This document shows positions 55,644-63,577 of a stretch of 64,000 bases of DNA, piece after piece (positions within the stretch are counted from its first letter, which is position 1; every line of letters starts with the position of its first letter). The stretch is from the NCBI RefSeq assembly GCF_014145325.1, contig NZ_JACHTF010000002.1:186001-250000 (forward strand), written 5' to 3'. The notes under the pieces were generated by a model. The model worked only from the letters and a program-made list of their open reading frames with translations. It had not been told where the DNA came from and did no database searches. Source of the stretch: Marilutibacter spongiae (GTDB lineage Bacteria; Pseudomonadota; Gammaproteobacteria; Xanthomonadales; Xanthomonadaceae). The translations under genes and the position numbers were made by a program.

Positions 55644-56399
55644 ATGCCCCGCATCCAGGTCTTCCAGCACGTCGCCGCCGAACCGCTGGGCACGCTCGAT
55701 CCGCTGATCCGGCGGCGAGGGCACCGGATCCGCTTCAGCAATTTCGAGCGCGAGCCCGACCTGCAACCGGACATGGCCCGCTATCGCGGCCTGGTCGTCC
55801 TCGGTGGCCCGATGAACGTCGAGGACAGGGACCGTCGCCCCCACCTGCTCGCCGAACTCCGGGCCATCGAACAGATGCTCAAGCTCGGGCGACCGGTGCT
55901 GGGCATCTGCCTGGGCGCGCAGTTGCTCGCGCACGTGCTGGGCGCCCCGATCCGACGCCACCCCGTTCCCGAGGTCGGCTGGCACCCGCTGGCCACCACC
56001 GACGCCGGCCGCCAGGACCCGGTGCTGGCACCGCTGGACGAGCAGTCCCCGGTGTTCCAGTGGCACCGCTACAGCTTTCAGGTTCCCGACGGCGCCGTGC
56101 ACCTGGCCCGCTCGCCGCTGTGCGAACCGCAGGCCTTCCGCTGGGGCGACAACGCCTACGGCTTCCAGTTCCACCTGGAAATGGACGAAGCGCTGATCGA
56201 ACGCTGGCTCGCCAATCCCCGTTACCTGGACGAGCTGCGCGCGTGCGGCCACGCGGCCGACGCCGACGACATCCGTGCGCAGACGCGCCAGCACATCGCC
56301 GCCATGCAGGCGAGCTCGGAGGCCGTGTTCAACCGTTTCCTGGACCTGGTCGGGCGACCACGCCGCAAGCTCACCCTGCCGTCGCGCGAGTTCACCTGA
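55644..56399 (+). CDS. Class I glutamine amidotransferase-like protein (GMP synthase GATase domain type)
   Basis: 251 residues. The triad is present: Cys89 in GICLGAQ, His177 and Glu179 in FQFHLEMD. LVVLGGPMNVED and the spacing match the stand-alone GuaA-like GATase family, often annotated as glutamine amidotransferase. It has no synthetase domain and the physiological amide acceptor is unknown. It converges with the pseudouridine synthase gene, 31 nt apart. Confidence 0.9.
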   Translation: MPRIQVFQHVAAEPLGTLDPLIRRRGHRIRFSNFEREPDLQPDMARYRGLVVLGGPMNVEDRDRRPHLLAELRAIEQMLKLGRPVLGICLGAQLLAHVLGAPIRRHPVPEVGWHPLATTDAGRQDPVLAPLDEQSPVFQWHRYSFQVPDGAVHLARSPLCEPQAFRWGDNAYGFQFHLEMDEALIERWLANPRYLDELRACGHAADADDIRAQTRQHIAAMQASSEAVFNRFLDLVGRPRRKLTLPSREFT

Positions 56400-56430
56400 G
56401 CGCGGGGCCCGTGCCTGTGGCGGCGACGGA

Positions 56431-57303
56431 CTACAGGGTCCTGTCGCTTTCGAAGACCCGCTCGCTGCCGTCGATCGGATCGAGGAAGCGCAGCGCGCGC
56501 GCCAACAGTTTCAGCGGCCGGCTGAAGTCGTCGTCCCCGGCCGGCGACAACCCGGGATAGAAGGGGTCGTTGAGGATCGGCGTGCCCAGGGCGGCCATGT
56601 GCACGCGCAGCTGGTGCTTGCGGCCGGTCACCGGTCGAAGCCGGTATCGCCAGGGACCTTGTGTGTCGCGTTCGAGCACCTCGATGCGAGTCTCGCTGTT
56701 GGGCGGCCCGTCCACTTCGCGCATGCGGAAGAAGGGCTCGCCGGCTTCGATGCGCGAATGCCGCGCCGCCGGCATGTCCCCCGTCGGCGGCGGTGGCGCG
56801 AGTGCTTCGTAGGTCTTCTCGATCCCGCGCCCGGGAAACAGGGCCTGGTAGCGCGCCCGCGTCGCAGGCTCCACCGAGAACATGACCAGGCCCGCGGTGC
56901 CGCGATCGATGCGGTGCAGCGGCACCAGGGTCTCCAGGCCGGTCGATGCCCGCAGGCGCGAGAGCAGGGTCTGGGCGACGAAGCCACCGGCCGGCGTCAC
57001 CGGCAGGAAGTGCGGCTTGTCGGCGACCAGCACGTGCGCGTCGTGGTGGACGATGCGTGCCTCGAACGGGATGCGTGGCTCGTCGGCCACCTCGCGGTAG
57101 TAGCGGATTTCCATCCCGGGCCGATACGCCAGGCCGGGCGCCAGCGCGCGACCGGCGGCATCCTGTACGCGGCCCCGCGCGAAACGCGAGGCCCATTCGT
57201 CGCGGGGCACGCGCGGGAAGCGCGCGCAGAGGCCGTCGATCAGGCTGGGCCAGGTCCCGGGCGGCAGCTGCAGGCGGCTGGGCGGCGTGCCGGGATCGCT
57301 CAT
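56431..57303 (-). CDS. RluA-family pseudouridine synthase
   Basis: 290 residues from ATG 57303, overlapping the lysR stop (ATGA). HRIDRGTAGLVMFS at 130-143 carries catalytic Asp133; DKPHFLPVTP and GRKHQLRVHMAALGTPIL are also typical of the RluA clade. An S4-like region lies near residues 20-70. Whether it acts on rRNA or tRNA cannot be decided. It is translationally coupled to LysR, although the pair has no evident functional link. Confidence 0.9.
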   Translation of the reverse strand: MSDPGTPPSRLQLPPGTWPSLIDGLCARFPRVPRDEWASRFARGRVQDAAGRALAPGLAYRPGMEIRYYREVADEPRIPFEARIVHHDAHVLVADKPHFLPVTPAGGFVAQTLLSRLRASTGLETLVPLHRIDRGTAGLVMFSVEPATRARYQALFPGRGIEKTYEALAPPPPTGDMPAARHSRIEAGEPFFRMREVDGPPNSETRIEVLERDTQGPWRYRLRPVTGRKHQLRVHMAALGTPILNDPFYPGLSPAGDDDFSRPLKLLARALRFLDPIDGSERVFESDRTL

Positions 57304-58205
57304 GGCCGCGGCACCGCGTCCAGGCGCGCCTGCAGGAAACCGCGCAGGGCCTGCACGGCAGGCGTGATCAGCCGTCGATCCGGAATCACCAGGTTGAGCG
57401 GCGACGCTTCGCCACGCCAGTCGCCGCACAGCACGCGCAGGCGCTCGCGGGCGATGTCGCCGGCGACGTCCAGCCACGACTTGTAGGCGATGCCCAGGCC
57501 GGCGAGCGCCCAGCGACGGACCACTTCGCCGTCGTCGCTGCTGCGGTCGCCTTCGACCGCGACGGCATGCGAGCCGCCGTCGGGGGCGACGAAGTGCCAG
57601 TGCGCATGCAGGTCCTCGCCGAGCTTGAAGCGCAGGCAGTTGCGACCGGCCAGTGCCAGCGGCGAGTCGGGCGCGCCCTCGCGCGCGAGATAGTCCGGCG
57701 ATGCGCACAGGACGCGGCGGTTCCACGGCGCCAGCGGCAGGGCGACCAGCGAGGAATCGGGCGGCGGGCCGTAGCGCAGCACCACGTCGACGGGCTGGCG
57801 GTAGACGTCGGCGAGCCGGTCGGTCAGTTGCACGTGCAGTCGCAGGCGCGGATGGGCCTGCTGGAAGGCATCCAGCCACGGCAGGAGCATGTGCCGGCCC
57901 ACGTCCGACGGCGCCGAGATGCGCAGGGCGCCCGCCAGCCCGGCGTGTCCGTCGCGCAGTTCACGGGTGCCGACGTCGAGGCTCGCCAGGGCGTCGCGCG
58001 CATGCGGCAGGAAGCGCTCGCCCTCCGTGGTGAGGCGCAGGCTTCGGGTCGAACGCACGAACAGCGGGCTGCCCAGCTCCGCCTCCAGGCGCTTGAGCCC
58101 GGCGCTGGCGACGGCCGGGCTCAGGTCAAGTCGTCGCGCCGCCGCGGACAAACCGCCGAGTTCGGCCGCCTGCACGAACAGCCGCAGGTCGTTGAGCGCT
58201 CGCAT
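57300..58205 (-). CDS. LysR-family transcriptional regulator
   Basis: 301 residues from ATG 58205 (alternative 58214). The N-terminal winged helix (LRLFVQAAELGGLSAAARRL, AVASAGLKRLEAELGSPLF) is followed by a LysR substrate domain. It is divergent from the VOC/ene-reductase/MDR operon with 95 nt between, a classical arrangement for a LysR protein controlling its neighbour, and its own promoter is visible at 58234-58262. The inducer is probably an electrophile or quinone, by context only. Confidence 0.92.
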   Translation of the reverse strand: MRALNDLRLFVQAAELGGLSAAARRLDLSPAVASAGLKRLEAELGSPLFVRSTRSLRLTTEGERFLPHARDALASLDVGTRELRDGHAGLAGALRISAPSDVGRHMLLPWLDAFQQAHPRLRLHVQLTDRLADVYRQPVDVVLRYGPPPDSSLVALPLAPWNRRVLCASPDYLAREGAPDSPLALAGRNCLRFKLGEDLHAHWHFVAPDGGSHAVAVEGDRSSDDGEVVRRWALAGLGIAYKSWLDVAGDIARERLRVLCGDWRGEASPLNLVIPDRRLITPAVQALRGFLQARLDAVPRP

Positions 58206-58233
58206 TATCAACATTCCATTGAAACTGAAACGT

Positions 58234-58262
58234 TTTATCGCGCCTTTTTCGCCCTCTTGCAA
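58234..58262 (-). promoter_or_regulatory. Sigma-70-type promoter of the lysR gene
   Basis: On the minus strand TTGCAA (58257-58262) and GATAAA (58234-58239) are 17 nt apart. Transcription would start near 58227. TTGCAA is self-complementary, so it could also serve the rightward operon, although the matching -10 there is poor. Confidence 0.55.
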
Positions 58263-58267
58263 GCACC

Positions 58268-58281
58268 GAGACTGTAGTCTC
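58268..58281. promoter_or_regulatory. 14-bp palindrome between lysR and the VOC gene
   Basis: GAGACT-GT-AGTCTC, 19 nt before the VOC start codon and beside the -35 of lysR. Candidate LysR-type operator or site of a second regulator. Confidence 0.45.
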
Positions 58282-58300
58282 CGCATCGCAGGACCTTCCC

Positions 58301-58690
58301 ATGGACCGCCCCACCGCCCCGACCGACTGGCGCTTGGACCACGTCAACCTCCAGGCCAGCGATGGCTCTGTGCTGCAGCGCCTGTTCGTTGACGTCATGG
58401 GCCTGCGCCCCGGTCGACGCCCGCCCTTCCCCTTCCCGGGCCAATGGCTTTACGGCGACGGCGAGCGCGCGCCCGTCCATGTCGTCGGCGGGCGCGGCGA
58501 CGACATCGACGCGGTCCGCCTCGGCCACGTCGCCTTCCGCACCGATCGTCCCGCCGCGGGGGTGGTCGACGCCCTTCGTCGCGCCGGCCTGCCGTTCGAG
58601 GCGACGACGGTCCCCGGCGACGGCGAGGTGCAACTGTTCGTACCGCTGCCAGGCGGCCTGCTCATCGAACTCGACGCCCCCGCCCACTGA
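58301..58690 (+). CDS. VOC-superfamily (glyoxalase-like) protein
   Basis: 129 residues. The single vicinal-oxygen-chelate unit pair is shown by WRLDHVNLQASDGSVLQRLFV at the start, the LGHVAFRT block in the middle (His near 80), and the LFVPLPGGLLIELDAP end, where Glu is a likely metal ligand. Substrate unknown; such proteins act on glyoxals, dioxygenase or fosfomycin-like substrates. It is the first gene of a three-gene rightward operon divergent from lysR. Confidence 0.86.
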   Translation: MDRPTAPTDWRLDHVNLQASDGSVLQRLFVDVMGLRPGRRPPFPFPGQWLYGDGERAPVHVVGGRGDDIDAVRLGHVAFRTDRPAAGVVDALRRAGLPFEATTVPGDGEVQLFVPLPGGLLIELDAPAH

Positions 58691-58736
58691 CCCACCTGCC
58701 GTCCCAAACGCCCCCATTGCCATGCAAGGATCCCCC

Positions 58737-59870
58737 ATGCCGACCGCCGACCTCTTCCAACCCCTGCAACTGGGCCGCCTCGACCTGCCGAACCGCATCG
58801 TGATGGCGCCGATGACGCGCTCGCGCAGCCGCCAGCCCGGCGACGTGCCGCAGCCGATCAACGCGACCTACTACGCCCAGCGCGCCAGCGCCGGCCTGAT
58901 CGTCACCGAGGCCACCCAGGTCTCGCCGCAGGGCAAGGGCTACTCGTTCACGCCGGGCATCCACGATGCGGCCCAGGTCGAAGGCTGGCGTGGGGTCACC
59001 GACGCGGTCCATGCCGCTGGCGGGCGCATCTTCCTGCAGTTGTGGCACGTCGGCCGCATGTCGCACCCGGACTTCCATGGCGGCGCGCTGCCGGTGGCGC
59101 CCTCGGCGATCCCCTTCGAGGGCCAGGTGTGGAAGGTCGATCCCGCGACCGGCGTCGGCGCGATGGTCGACTGCCCGGTGCCGCGCGCGCTCGAAGTCGA
59201 CGAGATCGCGGCCATCGTCGACGACTTCCGGCAGGCCGCGCTGCGGGCGATCGAGGCCGGCTTCGATGGCGTCGAGATCCACGGCGCCAACGGCTACCTG
59301 GTCGACCAGTTCCTGCGCACCTCGTCCAACCAGCGCGAGGACGCCTACGGCGGCTCCCGCGCGAACCGCCTGCGTTTCCTGCGCGAGGTGGTCGATGCCG
59401 TCAGCGAGGCCGTCGGCGCCGAACGCACCGGCATCCGCCTGGCACCCTTCCTGACCGCGCGTGGCATGGCCTGCCCCGACATCCTGCCGACGATCCTCGA
59501 GGCGGCCGCGCACCTGGATCGCCGCGGACTGGCCTACCTGCACCTGGCCGAGGCCGACTGGGACGACGCGCCCCGATTCCCCGACGCCTTCCGCCGCGAC
59601 ATCCGCGCGCGTTTCGGCGGCGCGATCATCGTCGCCGGCAAGTACGACACCCCGCGTGCCCGGGCGATCCTCGCCGACGGCCTCGCCGACCTGGTCGCCT
59701 TCGGCCGTCCCTTCGTCGCCAACCCGGACCTGCCGCGCCGCCTGCGCGAAGGCCTGCCGCTCGCCAGCCTCGATCCCGCCACGCTGTTCGGTGGCGATGC
59801 CCGTGGCTACATTGATTACCCCGAATGGACGGCCGACGATGCCGCCCGCGCCCAGGAGATCCCCGCATGA
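58737..59870 (+). CDS. nemA: Old-yellow-enzyme-type alkene reductase (NemA-like)
   Basis: 377 residues from ATG 58737, with AAGGA just upstream. FMN enzyme that reduces activated C=C bonds of electrophiles such as N-ethylmaleimide, and nitro compounds, with NAD(P)H. Visible are VMAPMTRSRS, FLQLWHVGRMSHPDF, DGVEIHGANGYLVDQFLRTSSNQRED with the substrate-binding His and Asn, and GRPFVANPDL at the phosphate site. It overlaps the next gene by ATGA and follows the VOC gene by 46 nt. Confidence 0.94.
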   Translation: MPTADLFQPLQLGRLDLPNRIVMAPMTRSRSRQPGDVPQPINATYYAQRASAGLIVTEATQVSPQGKGYSFTPGIHDAAQVEGWRGVTDAVHAAGGRIFLQLWHVGRMSHPDFHGGALPVAPSAIPFEGQVWKVDPATGVGAMVDCPVPRALEVDEIAAIVDDFRQAALRAIEAGFDGVEIHGANGYLVDQFLRTSSNQREDAYGGSRANRLRFLREVVDAVSEAVGAERTGIRLAPFLTARGMACPDILPTILEAAAHLDRRGLAYLHLAEADWDDAPRFPDAFRRDIRARFGGAIIVAGKYDTPRARAILADGLADLVAFGRPFVANPDLPRRLREGLPLASLDPATLFGGDARGYIDYPEWTADDAARAQEIPA

Positions 59871-60883
59871 AGGCCGTCGGATACCAGACCCCCTCGCCGA
59901 TCGACGCCACCGACGCGCTGCTCGACATCGAGCTGCCCGAGCCGGTCCCCGGCCCGCGCGACCTGCTCGTCGACGTCCATGCCGTCTCGGTCAATCCGGT
60001 CGACACCAAGGTCCGTCGCAGCGCCGCCCCTGAGGGGTCGCCCTACAAGGTGCTCGGCTGGGACGTCGCCGGCGTGGTGCGCGCCGTCGGCACACAGGCC
60101 ACGCTGTTCAAGCCCGGCGACCGCGTCTGGTATGCCGGATCCATCGCGCGCCCGGGCGGCAACAGCGAACGCCACGTCGTCGACGAGCGCATCGTCGGGC
60201 GGATGCCGCGCAGCCTCGACTTCGCCCAGGCCGCGGCGCTTCCCCTGACCGCGATAACGGCGTGGGAACTGCTGTTCGACCGGATCGGCGTGGCCCGCGA
60301 CGGTGGCGAGGGCCAGGCACTGCTGGTCGTCGGCGCCGCCGGCGGGGTCGGTTCGATCCTGGTCCAGCTGGCCCGTCGCCTGACCCGCCTGAAGGTCATC
60401 GGCACCGCCTCGCGCGAGGAGACCCGCCAGTGGGTGGCGTCGCTGGGCGCGCATGCCGTCGTCGACCATCGGCAACCCCTGGCCGAAGCGCTGGCCGGGA
60501 TCGGGGTGCCCCAGGTCGACTACATCGCCAGCCTGACCCACACCGGCAGCCACTTCCCGCAGCTGGTCGAGGCCCTCGCACCGCAGGGCCGGATCGGCCT
60601 GATCGACGACCCCGACACCCTCGACGCGCGCCTGCTCAAGCGCAAGGCCGGCTCGCTGCACTGGGAGTTCATGTTCACCCGCGCCCTGTTCGAGACCCCG
60701 GACATGATCGAACAGCACCGCCTGCTCGACACCGTCGCCGACCTGGTCGACGAAGGCGTCCTGCGCACCACCCTGGGCGAACATTTCGGCCGCATCGACG
60801 CTGCCAACCTCATGCGCGCCCATGCCTTGCTGGAAAGCGGCCGTGCACGCGGCAAGATCGTGCTGGAGGGCTTCGGCGCCTGA
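59867..60883 (+). CDS. MDR-family NAD(P)H oxidoreductase (zinc-type ADH/quinone reductase-like)
   Basis: 338 residues, translationally coupled to the ene-reductase (ATGA). GroES-like domain: VHAVSVNPVDTKVRRS, KVLGWDVAGVVRAVG, then LPLTAITAWELLFDRIG and a Rossmann fold with VVGAAGGVGSILVQLARR. Catalytic zinc ligands of classical alcohol dehydrogenases are not obvious. It resembles the TIGR02817-like subgroup of stress-related MDR oxidoreductases. Together with the ene-reductase it would detoxify enals or quinones. Confidence 0.9.
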   Translation: MKAVGYQTPSPIDATDALLDIELPEPVPGPRDLLVDVHAVSVNPVDTKVRRSAAPEGSPYKVLGWDVAGVVRAVGTQATLFKPGDRVWYAGSIARPGGNSERHVVDERIVGRMPRSLDFAQAAALPLTAITAWELLFDRIGVARDGGEGQALLVVGAAGGVGSILVQLARRLTRLKVIGTASREETRQWVASLGAHAVVDHRQPLAEALAGIGVPQVDYIASLTHTGSHFPQLVEALAPQGRIGLIDDPDTLDARLLKRKAGSLHWEFMFTRALFETPDMIEQHRLLDTVADLVDEGVLRTTLGEHFGRIDAANLMRAHALLESGRARGKIVLEGFGA

Positions 60884-60941
60884 AACACCGCTGCCGGCCA
60901 TGGCGGCTAGAATGGCGCTCCTTTGTTTCCCCGAGCCGGCC

Positions 60942-61487
60942 ATGGCCCTCAATTCGACCGTCGTCAAAGCGGAACTGCAGATCAGCGACATGGATCGGCA
61001 CTATTACGCCACCCACGACCTCACGATGGCGCAGCACCCGTCGGAGACCGACCAGCGCCTGATGGTGCGGGTGGTGGCCTTCGCCCTGCACGCCAGCGAC
61101 CGCCTGGAGTTCGGGCGCGGGCTGAGCACCGAGGAGGACCCGGACCTGTGGCAGCGCGACTACACCGGCGACGTCGACCTGTGGATCGACCTCGGCCAGC
61201 CCGACGAGTCGCGGATCAAGAAGGCCTGCGCCCGCGCGCGCCAGGTCGTGGTGGTGAACTACAGCGGCAACGCCGCCGACATCTGGTGGACCCGCATCGC
61301 CAGTTCGCTGACGCGCCTGAAGAACCTCACCGTGCTCGACCTGCGTCCGGACACGGTCGATGCGCTGGCGGCGATCGGCAAGCGCGGCATGCGCCTGCAG
61401 GCCCTCATCCAGGACGGCGAACTCACGCTGATGAGCGACCTTGGCAGCGTCGCCCTGCGGCCGGACGTCCGCGTCGCCGCGCAGTAG
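60942..61487 (+). CDS. yaeQ: YaeQ family protein
   Basis: 181 residues, standard length. YaeQ proteins have a restriction-endonuclease-like fold and unknown function. ALNSTVVKAELQISDMDRHYY at the N-terminus and EEDPDLWQRDYTGDVDLWIDLGQPDESRIKKA, the conserved central block with the PD-(D/E)xK-like residues, are present. TAGAAT at 60908 may be its -10. The next gene starts 3 nt after its stop. Confidence 0.93.
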   Translation: MALNSTVVKAELQISDMDRHYYATHDLTMAQHPSETDQRLMVRVVAFALHASDRLEFGRGLSTEEDPDLWQRDYTGDVDLWIDLGQPDESRIKKACARARQVVVVNYSGNAADIWWTRIASSLTRLKNLTVLDLRPDTVDALAAIGKRGMRLQALIQDGELTLMSDLGSVALRPDVRVAAQ

Positions 61488-61490
61488 CCC

Positions 61491-62699
61491 ATGCGCGGCG
61501 CGTCCCCCGACACCCATGACGTGCTGGTCGTCGGCGGCGGCGCCGCCGGCCTGATGTGCGCGATCACCGCCGGCCAGCGCGGCCGGCGCGTGTGCGTCGT
61601 CGAGCACGCCAACCGGGTCGGCAAGAAAATCCTGATGTCCGGTGGCGGGCGCTGCAACTTCACCAATACCGGCACCACGCCGGCGAACTACCTGTCGGCC
61701 AACCCCCACTTCTGCAAGTCGGCGCTGGCGCGCTACACGCCCTGGCAGTTCATCGAGATGGTCGAGCGCCATCGCATCGCCTACCACGAGAAGGAACTGG
61801 GCCAGCTGTTCTGCGACGTCTCCTCGAAGCTCATCGTGCGCATGCTGCTGGACGAGTGCCAGGCCGCCGGAGTGCAGGTCGAGACCGCCTGCAGCATCGA
61901 ACAGGTGGTCCACGACGACGATGGCGGTTTCACGCTTCGGACCACGCGCGGCGCGTTCACCGCCCCGTCCCTGGTCGTGGCCAGCGGCGGCCTCTCCATC
62001 CCCAGCATGGGCGCGACGGGCTTCGGCTACGAACTCGCGCAACGTTTCGGCCATGCGGTCCTGCCGACACGGGCCGGCCTGGTGCCGCTCACCCTCAGCG
62101 GCAAGCACCTGGACCGCATGGAGGGCCTCAGCGGGGTCGCGCTCCCGGTCACCGCGAGCTGCAACGGACAGGCCTTCAGCAACGCCATGCTGGTGACACA
62201 CCGCGGCGTCAGCGGCCCGTCCATCCTGCAGGTGTCCTCGTACTGGCAGCCCGGCGATGCCCTGCACCTGGACCTGCTGCCCGGGCGCGACGCGCTGGAC
62301 TGGCTGCAGGCGCAGCAGCGCGAGCGCCCGGCGGCGGAGCTCAAGACGGTGCTCGCGGAAGTGATGCCCAAGCGCTTCGCCCAGCGCCTGTGCGAGGTCT
62401 GGCTGCCGGGGGCCGCCACGCCCCGGCCACTGCGCCAGTACAACCTGCCGCAACTGCGCGCGATCGCCTCGGTGCTCGCGCAGTGGCCGCTGGTGGCCAG
62501 CGGGACGGAGGGCTATCGCACCGCCGAGGTCACCCTGGGCGGCGTCGACACCGACGGCCTGTCATCGAGCACGATGGCCTCGCGCCACGTCCCGGGCCTG
62601 TACTTCATCGGCGAGGTCGTCGATGTCACCGGCTGGCTCGGCGGCTACAACTTCCAGTGGGCATGGGCCTCCGGGCACGCCGCCGGCCTGGCCGTGTGA
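61491..62699 (+). CDS. yhiN: YhiN/HI0933-type FAD-dependent oxidoreductase
   Basis: 402 residues. The dinucleotide motif VVGGGAAGLMCAI is near 14-26 and KKILMSGGGRCNFTNT near 45-60 is the HI0933 family signature. The middle domain (PTRAGLVPLTL, THRGVSGPSILQVSSYW) and C-terminal GGVDTDGLSSSTMASRHVPG with YFIGEVVDVTGWLGGYNFQWAWASG are typical. Reaction unknown; members related to BaiN reduce bile acids. Starts 3 nt after yaeQ. The stretch beyond its stop is repeat DNA. Confidence 0.92.
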   Translation: MRGASPDTHDVLVVGGGAAGLMCAITAGQRGRRVCVVEHANRVGKKILMSGGGRCNFTNTGTTPANYLSANPHFCKSALARYTPWQFIEMVERHRIAYHEKELGQLFCDVSSKLIVRMLLDECQAAGVQVETACSIEQVVHDDDGGFTLRTTRGAFTAPSLVVASGGLSIPSMGATGFGYELAQRFGHAVLPTRAGLVPLTLSGKHLDRMEGLSGVALPVTASCNGQAFSNAMLVTHRGVSGPSILQVSSYWQPGDALHLDLLPGRDALDWLQAQQRERPAAELKTVLAEVMPKRFAQRLCEVWLPGAATPRPLRQYNLPQLRAIASVLAQWPLVASGTEGYRTAEVTLGGVDTDGLSSSTMASRHVPGLYFIGEVVDVTGWLGGYNFQWAWASGHAAGLAV

Positions 62700-62732
62700 G
62701 TGCCCGGTGGGGTGGTCTCAGGGCCGTAGGGC

Positions 62733-62824
62733 CGTAGGGTGGGTAGAGCCGAAGGCGAAACCCACTGTTGCGCAGTCGCACGCACGATGCGCGATGGGTT
62801 TTGCTTCGCGCTACCCATCCTACG
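62733..62824. repeat. Palindromic 92-bp element, copy 1
   Basis: Starts CGTAGGGTGGGTAG and ends CTACCCATCCTACG, so its termini are inverted repeats with 13 of 14 matches. The inner arms (GCCGAAGGCGAAACCCA against TGGGTTTTGCTTCGCGC) also pair, so the entire element folds into one long hairpin. It begins 34 nt after the yhiN stop. Confidence 0.92.
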
Positions 62825-62845
62825 ACCCGGCCTCTCATCGCGCTT

Positions 62846-62932
62846 CGTAGGGTGGGTAGAGCCGAAGGCGAAACCCACCGTGGGCGCGCCCGTACGCATG
62901 ACGAACGATGGGTGTTGCTTCGCGCTACCCAT
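62846..62932. repeat. Palindromic element, copy 2 (diverged)
   Basis: The left half is the same as copy 1 up to AAACCCACCG, then the centre differs (GGGCGCGCCCGTACGCATG) and the right terminus ends at CTACCCAT without CCTACG. About 87 nt remain. Confidence 0.85.
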
Positions 62933-62989
62933 GCCAGGTTGCGGGATCGGAAGGCAAGACCAAGGTCAAAGGCTTCCGCCCTATGGGCG

Positions 62990-63017
62990 GGTTCCTTTTG
63001 TCTTGTCAAAAGGAACC
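62990..63017. repeat. 11-bp perfect hairpin
   Basis: GGTTCCTTTTG-TCTTGT-CAAAAGGAACC, followed by AAAA. Similar stem sequences are common between genes of this bacterial family by recollection. It might also terminate transcription leftward, because on the minus strand the stem is preceded by T's rather than followed by them; rightward there is no T-run. Confidence 0.7.
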
Positions 63018-63111
63018 AAAACCGCGGGCTCCATCGGCCGCCGCCACGGCCTGCGGTGCGCGGCGGCCTCAAAGTCGCGAAGGTCAAGGTCAAGGTCAAC
63101 GGCAACAGGGC

Positions 63112-63203
63112 CGTAGGGTGGGTAGAGCCGAAGGCGAAACCCACCGTTGCGCAGTCGCACGCACGATACGCGATGGGTTTTGCTTCGCGCTACCCATCCT
63201 ACG
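63112..63203. repeat. Palindromic 92-bp element, copy 3
   Basis: Full-length copy with the CGTAGGGTGGGTAG and CTACCCATCCTACG ends. Together with the 51 nt following it (to 63254) it is duplicated directly in tandem as copy 4. Confidence 0.92.
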
Positions 63204-63254
63204 ACGCTGCTCCTCGGCCGCAGCGGCACGGCCTGCGGCACTCTCCCCCAGGGC

Positions 63255-63346
63255 CGTAGGGTGGGTAGAGCCGAAGGCGAAACCCACCGTTGCGCAGCCG
63301 CACGCACGATGCGCGATGGGTTTTGCTTCGCGCTACCCATCCTACG
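63255..63346. repeat. Palindromic 92-bp element, copy 4
   Basis: Differs from copy 3 by only a few bases. The following GCTCCTCGGCCGCAGCGGCA sequence also repeats the flank of copy 3, giving a 143-bp tandem duplication (63112-63254 and 63255-63397). Confidence 0.92.
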
Positions 63347-63408
63347 ACCCTGCTCCTCGGCCGCAGCGGCACGGCCTGCGGCACTCTCCCCCAGTGGGGA
63401 GATAAACC

Positions 63409-63561
63409 TCAAAATGGCCGTGGCATCCCCAGCAGCGGCGCCAGCAGCCAGTACGCGGCCAACAGCACCAGTGCCCACATCACCAGCTTGAGCGCGACGC
63501 CCGCGAGCTTGAAGGCGAGGTAAAGGCCGACGACCAGCAGCGCGATGGCCAGCCAGCTCAT
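63409..63561 (-). CDS. 50-residue membrane protein
   Basis: From ATG 63561: MSWLAIALLVVGLYLAFKLA followed by GVALKLVMWALVLLAAYWLL and APLLGMPRPF. Two short hydrophobic segments separated by a lysine, a pattern of small inner-membrane proteins. I recall similar short hypotheticals in related genomes but no function. It starts 16 nt after the serine-hydrolase stop and is probably co-transcribed with it. An ATG at 63615 would add an arginine-rich tail inside the preceding gene and is less likely. Confidence 0.65.
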   Translation of the reverse strand: MSWLAIALLVVGLYLAFKLAGVALKLVMWALVLLAAYWLLAPLLGMPRPF

Positions 63562-63577
63562 GACCGGGCTCCGTCGT

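Larger units (their letters stand above)
62700..63408. other. Repeat-rich, gene-free block
   Basis: 709 nt without a credible gene. It contains four copies of a palindromic element of about 92 bp, a hairpin and a short AAGGTC tandem run (63080-63097, three copies), annotated separately. Open frames on both strands here only read through the repeats. Confidence 0.85.

Noticed and set aside
62739-63523. Small genes encoding peptides such as MRSRTHDARWVLLRATHP
   Set aside because: They merely translate the 92-bp palindromic repeats and recur in each copy and on both strands.
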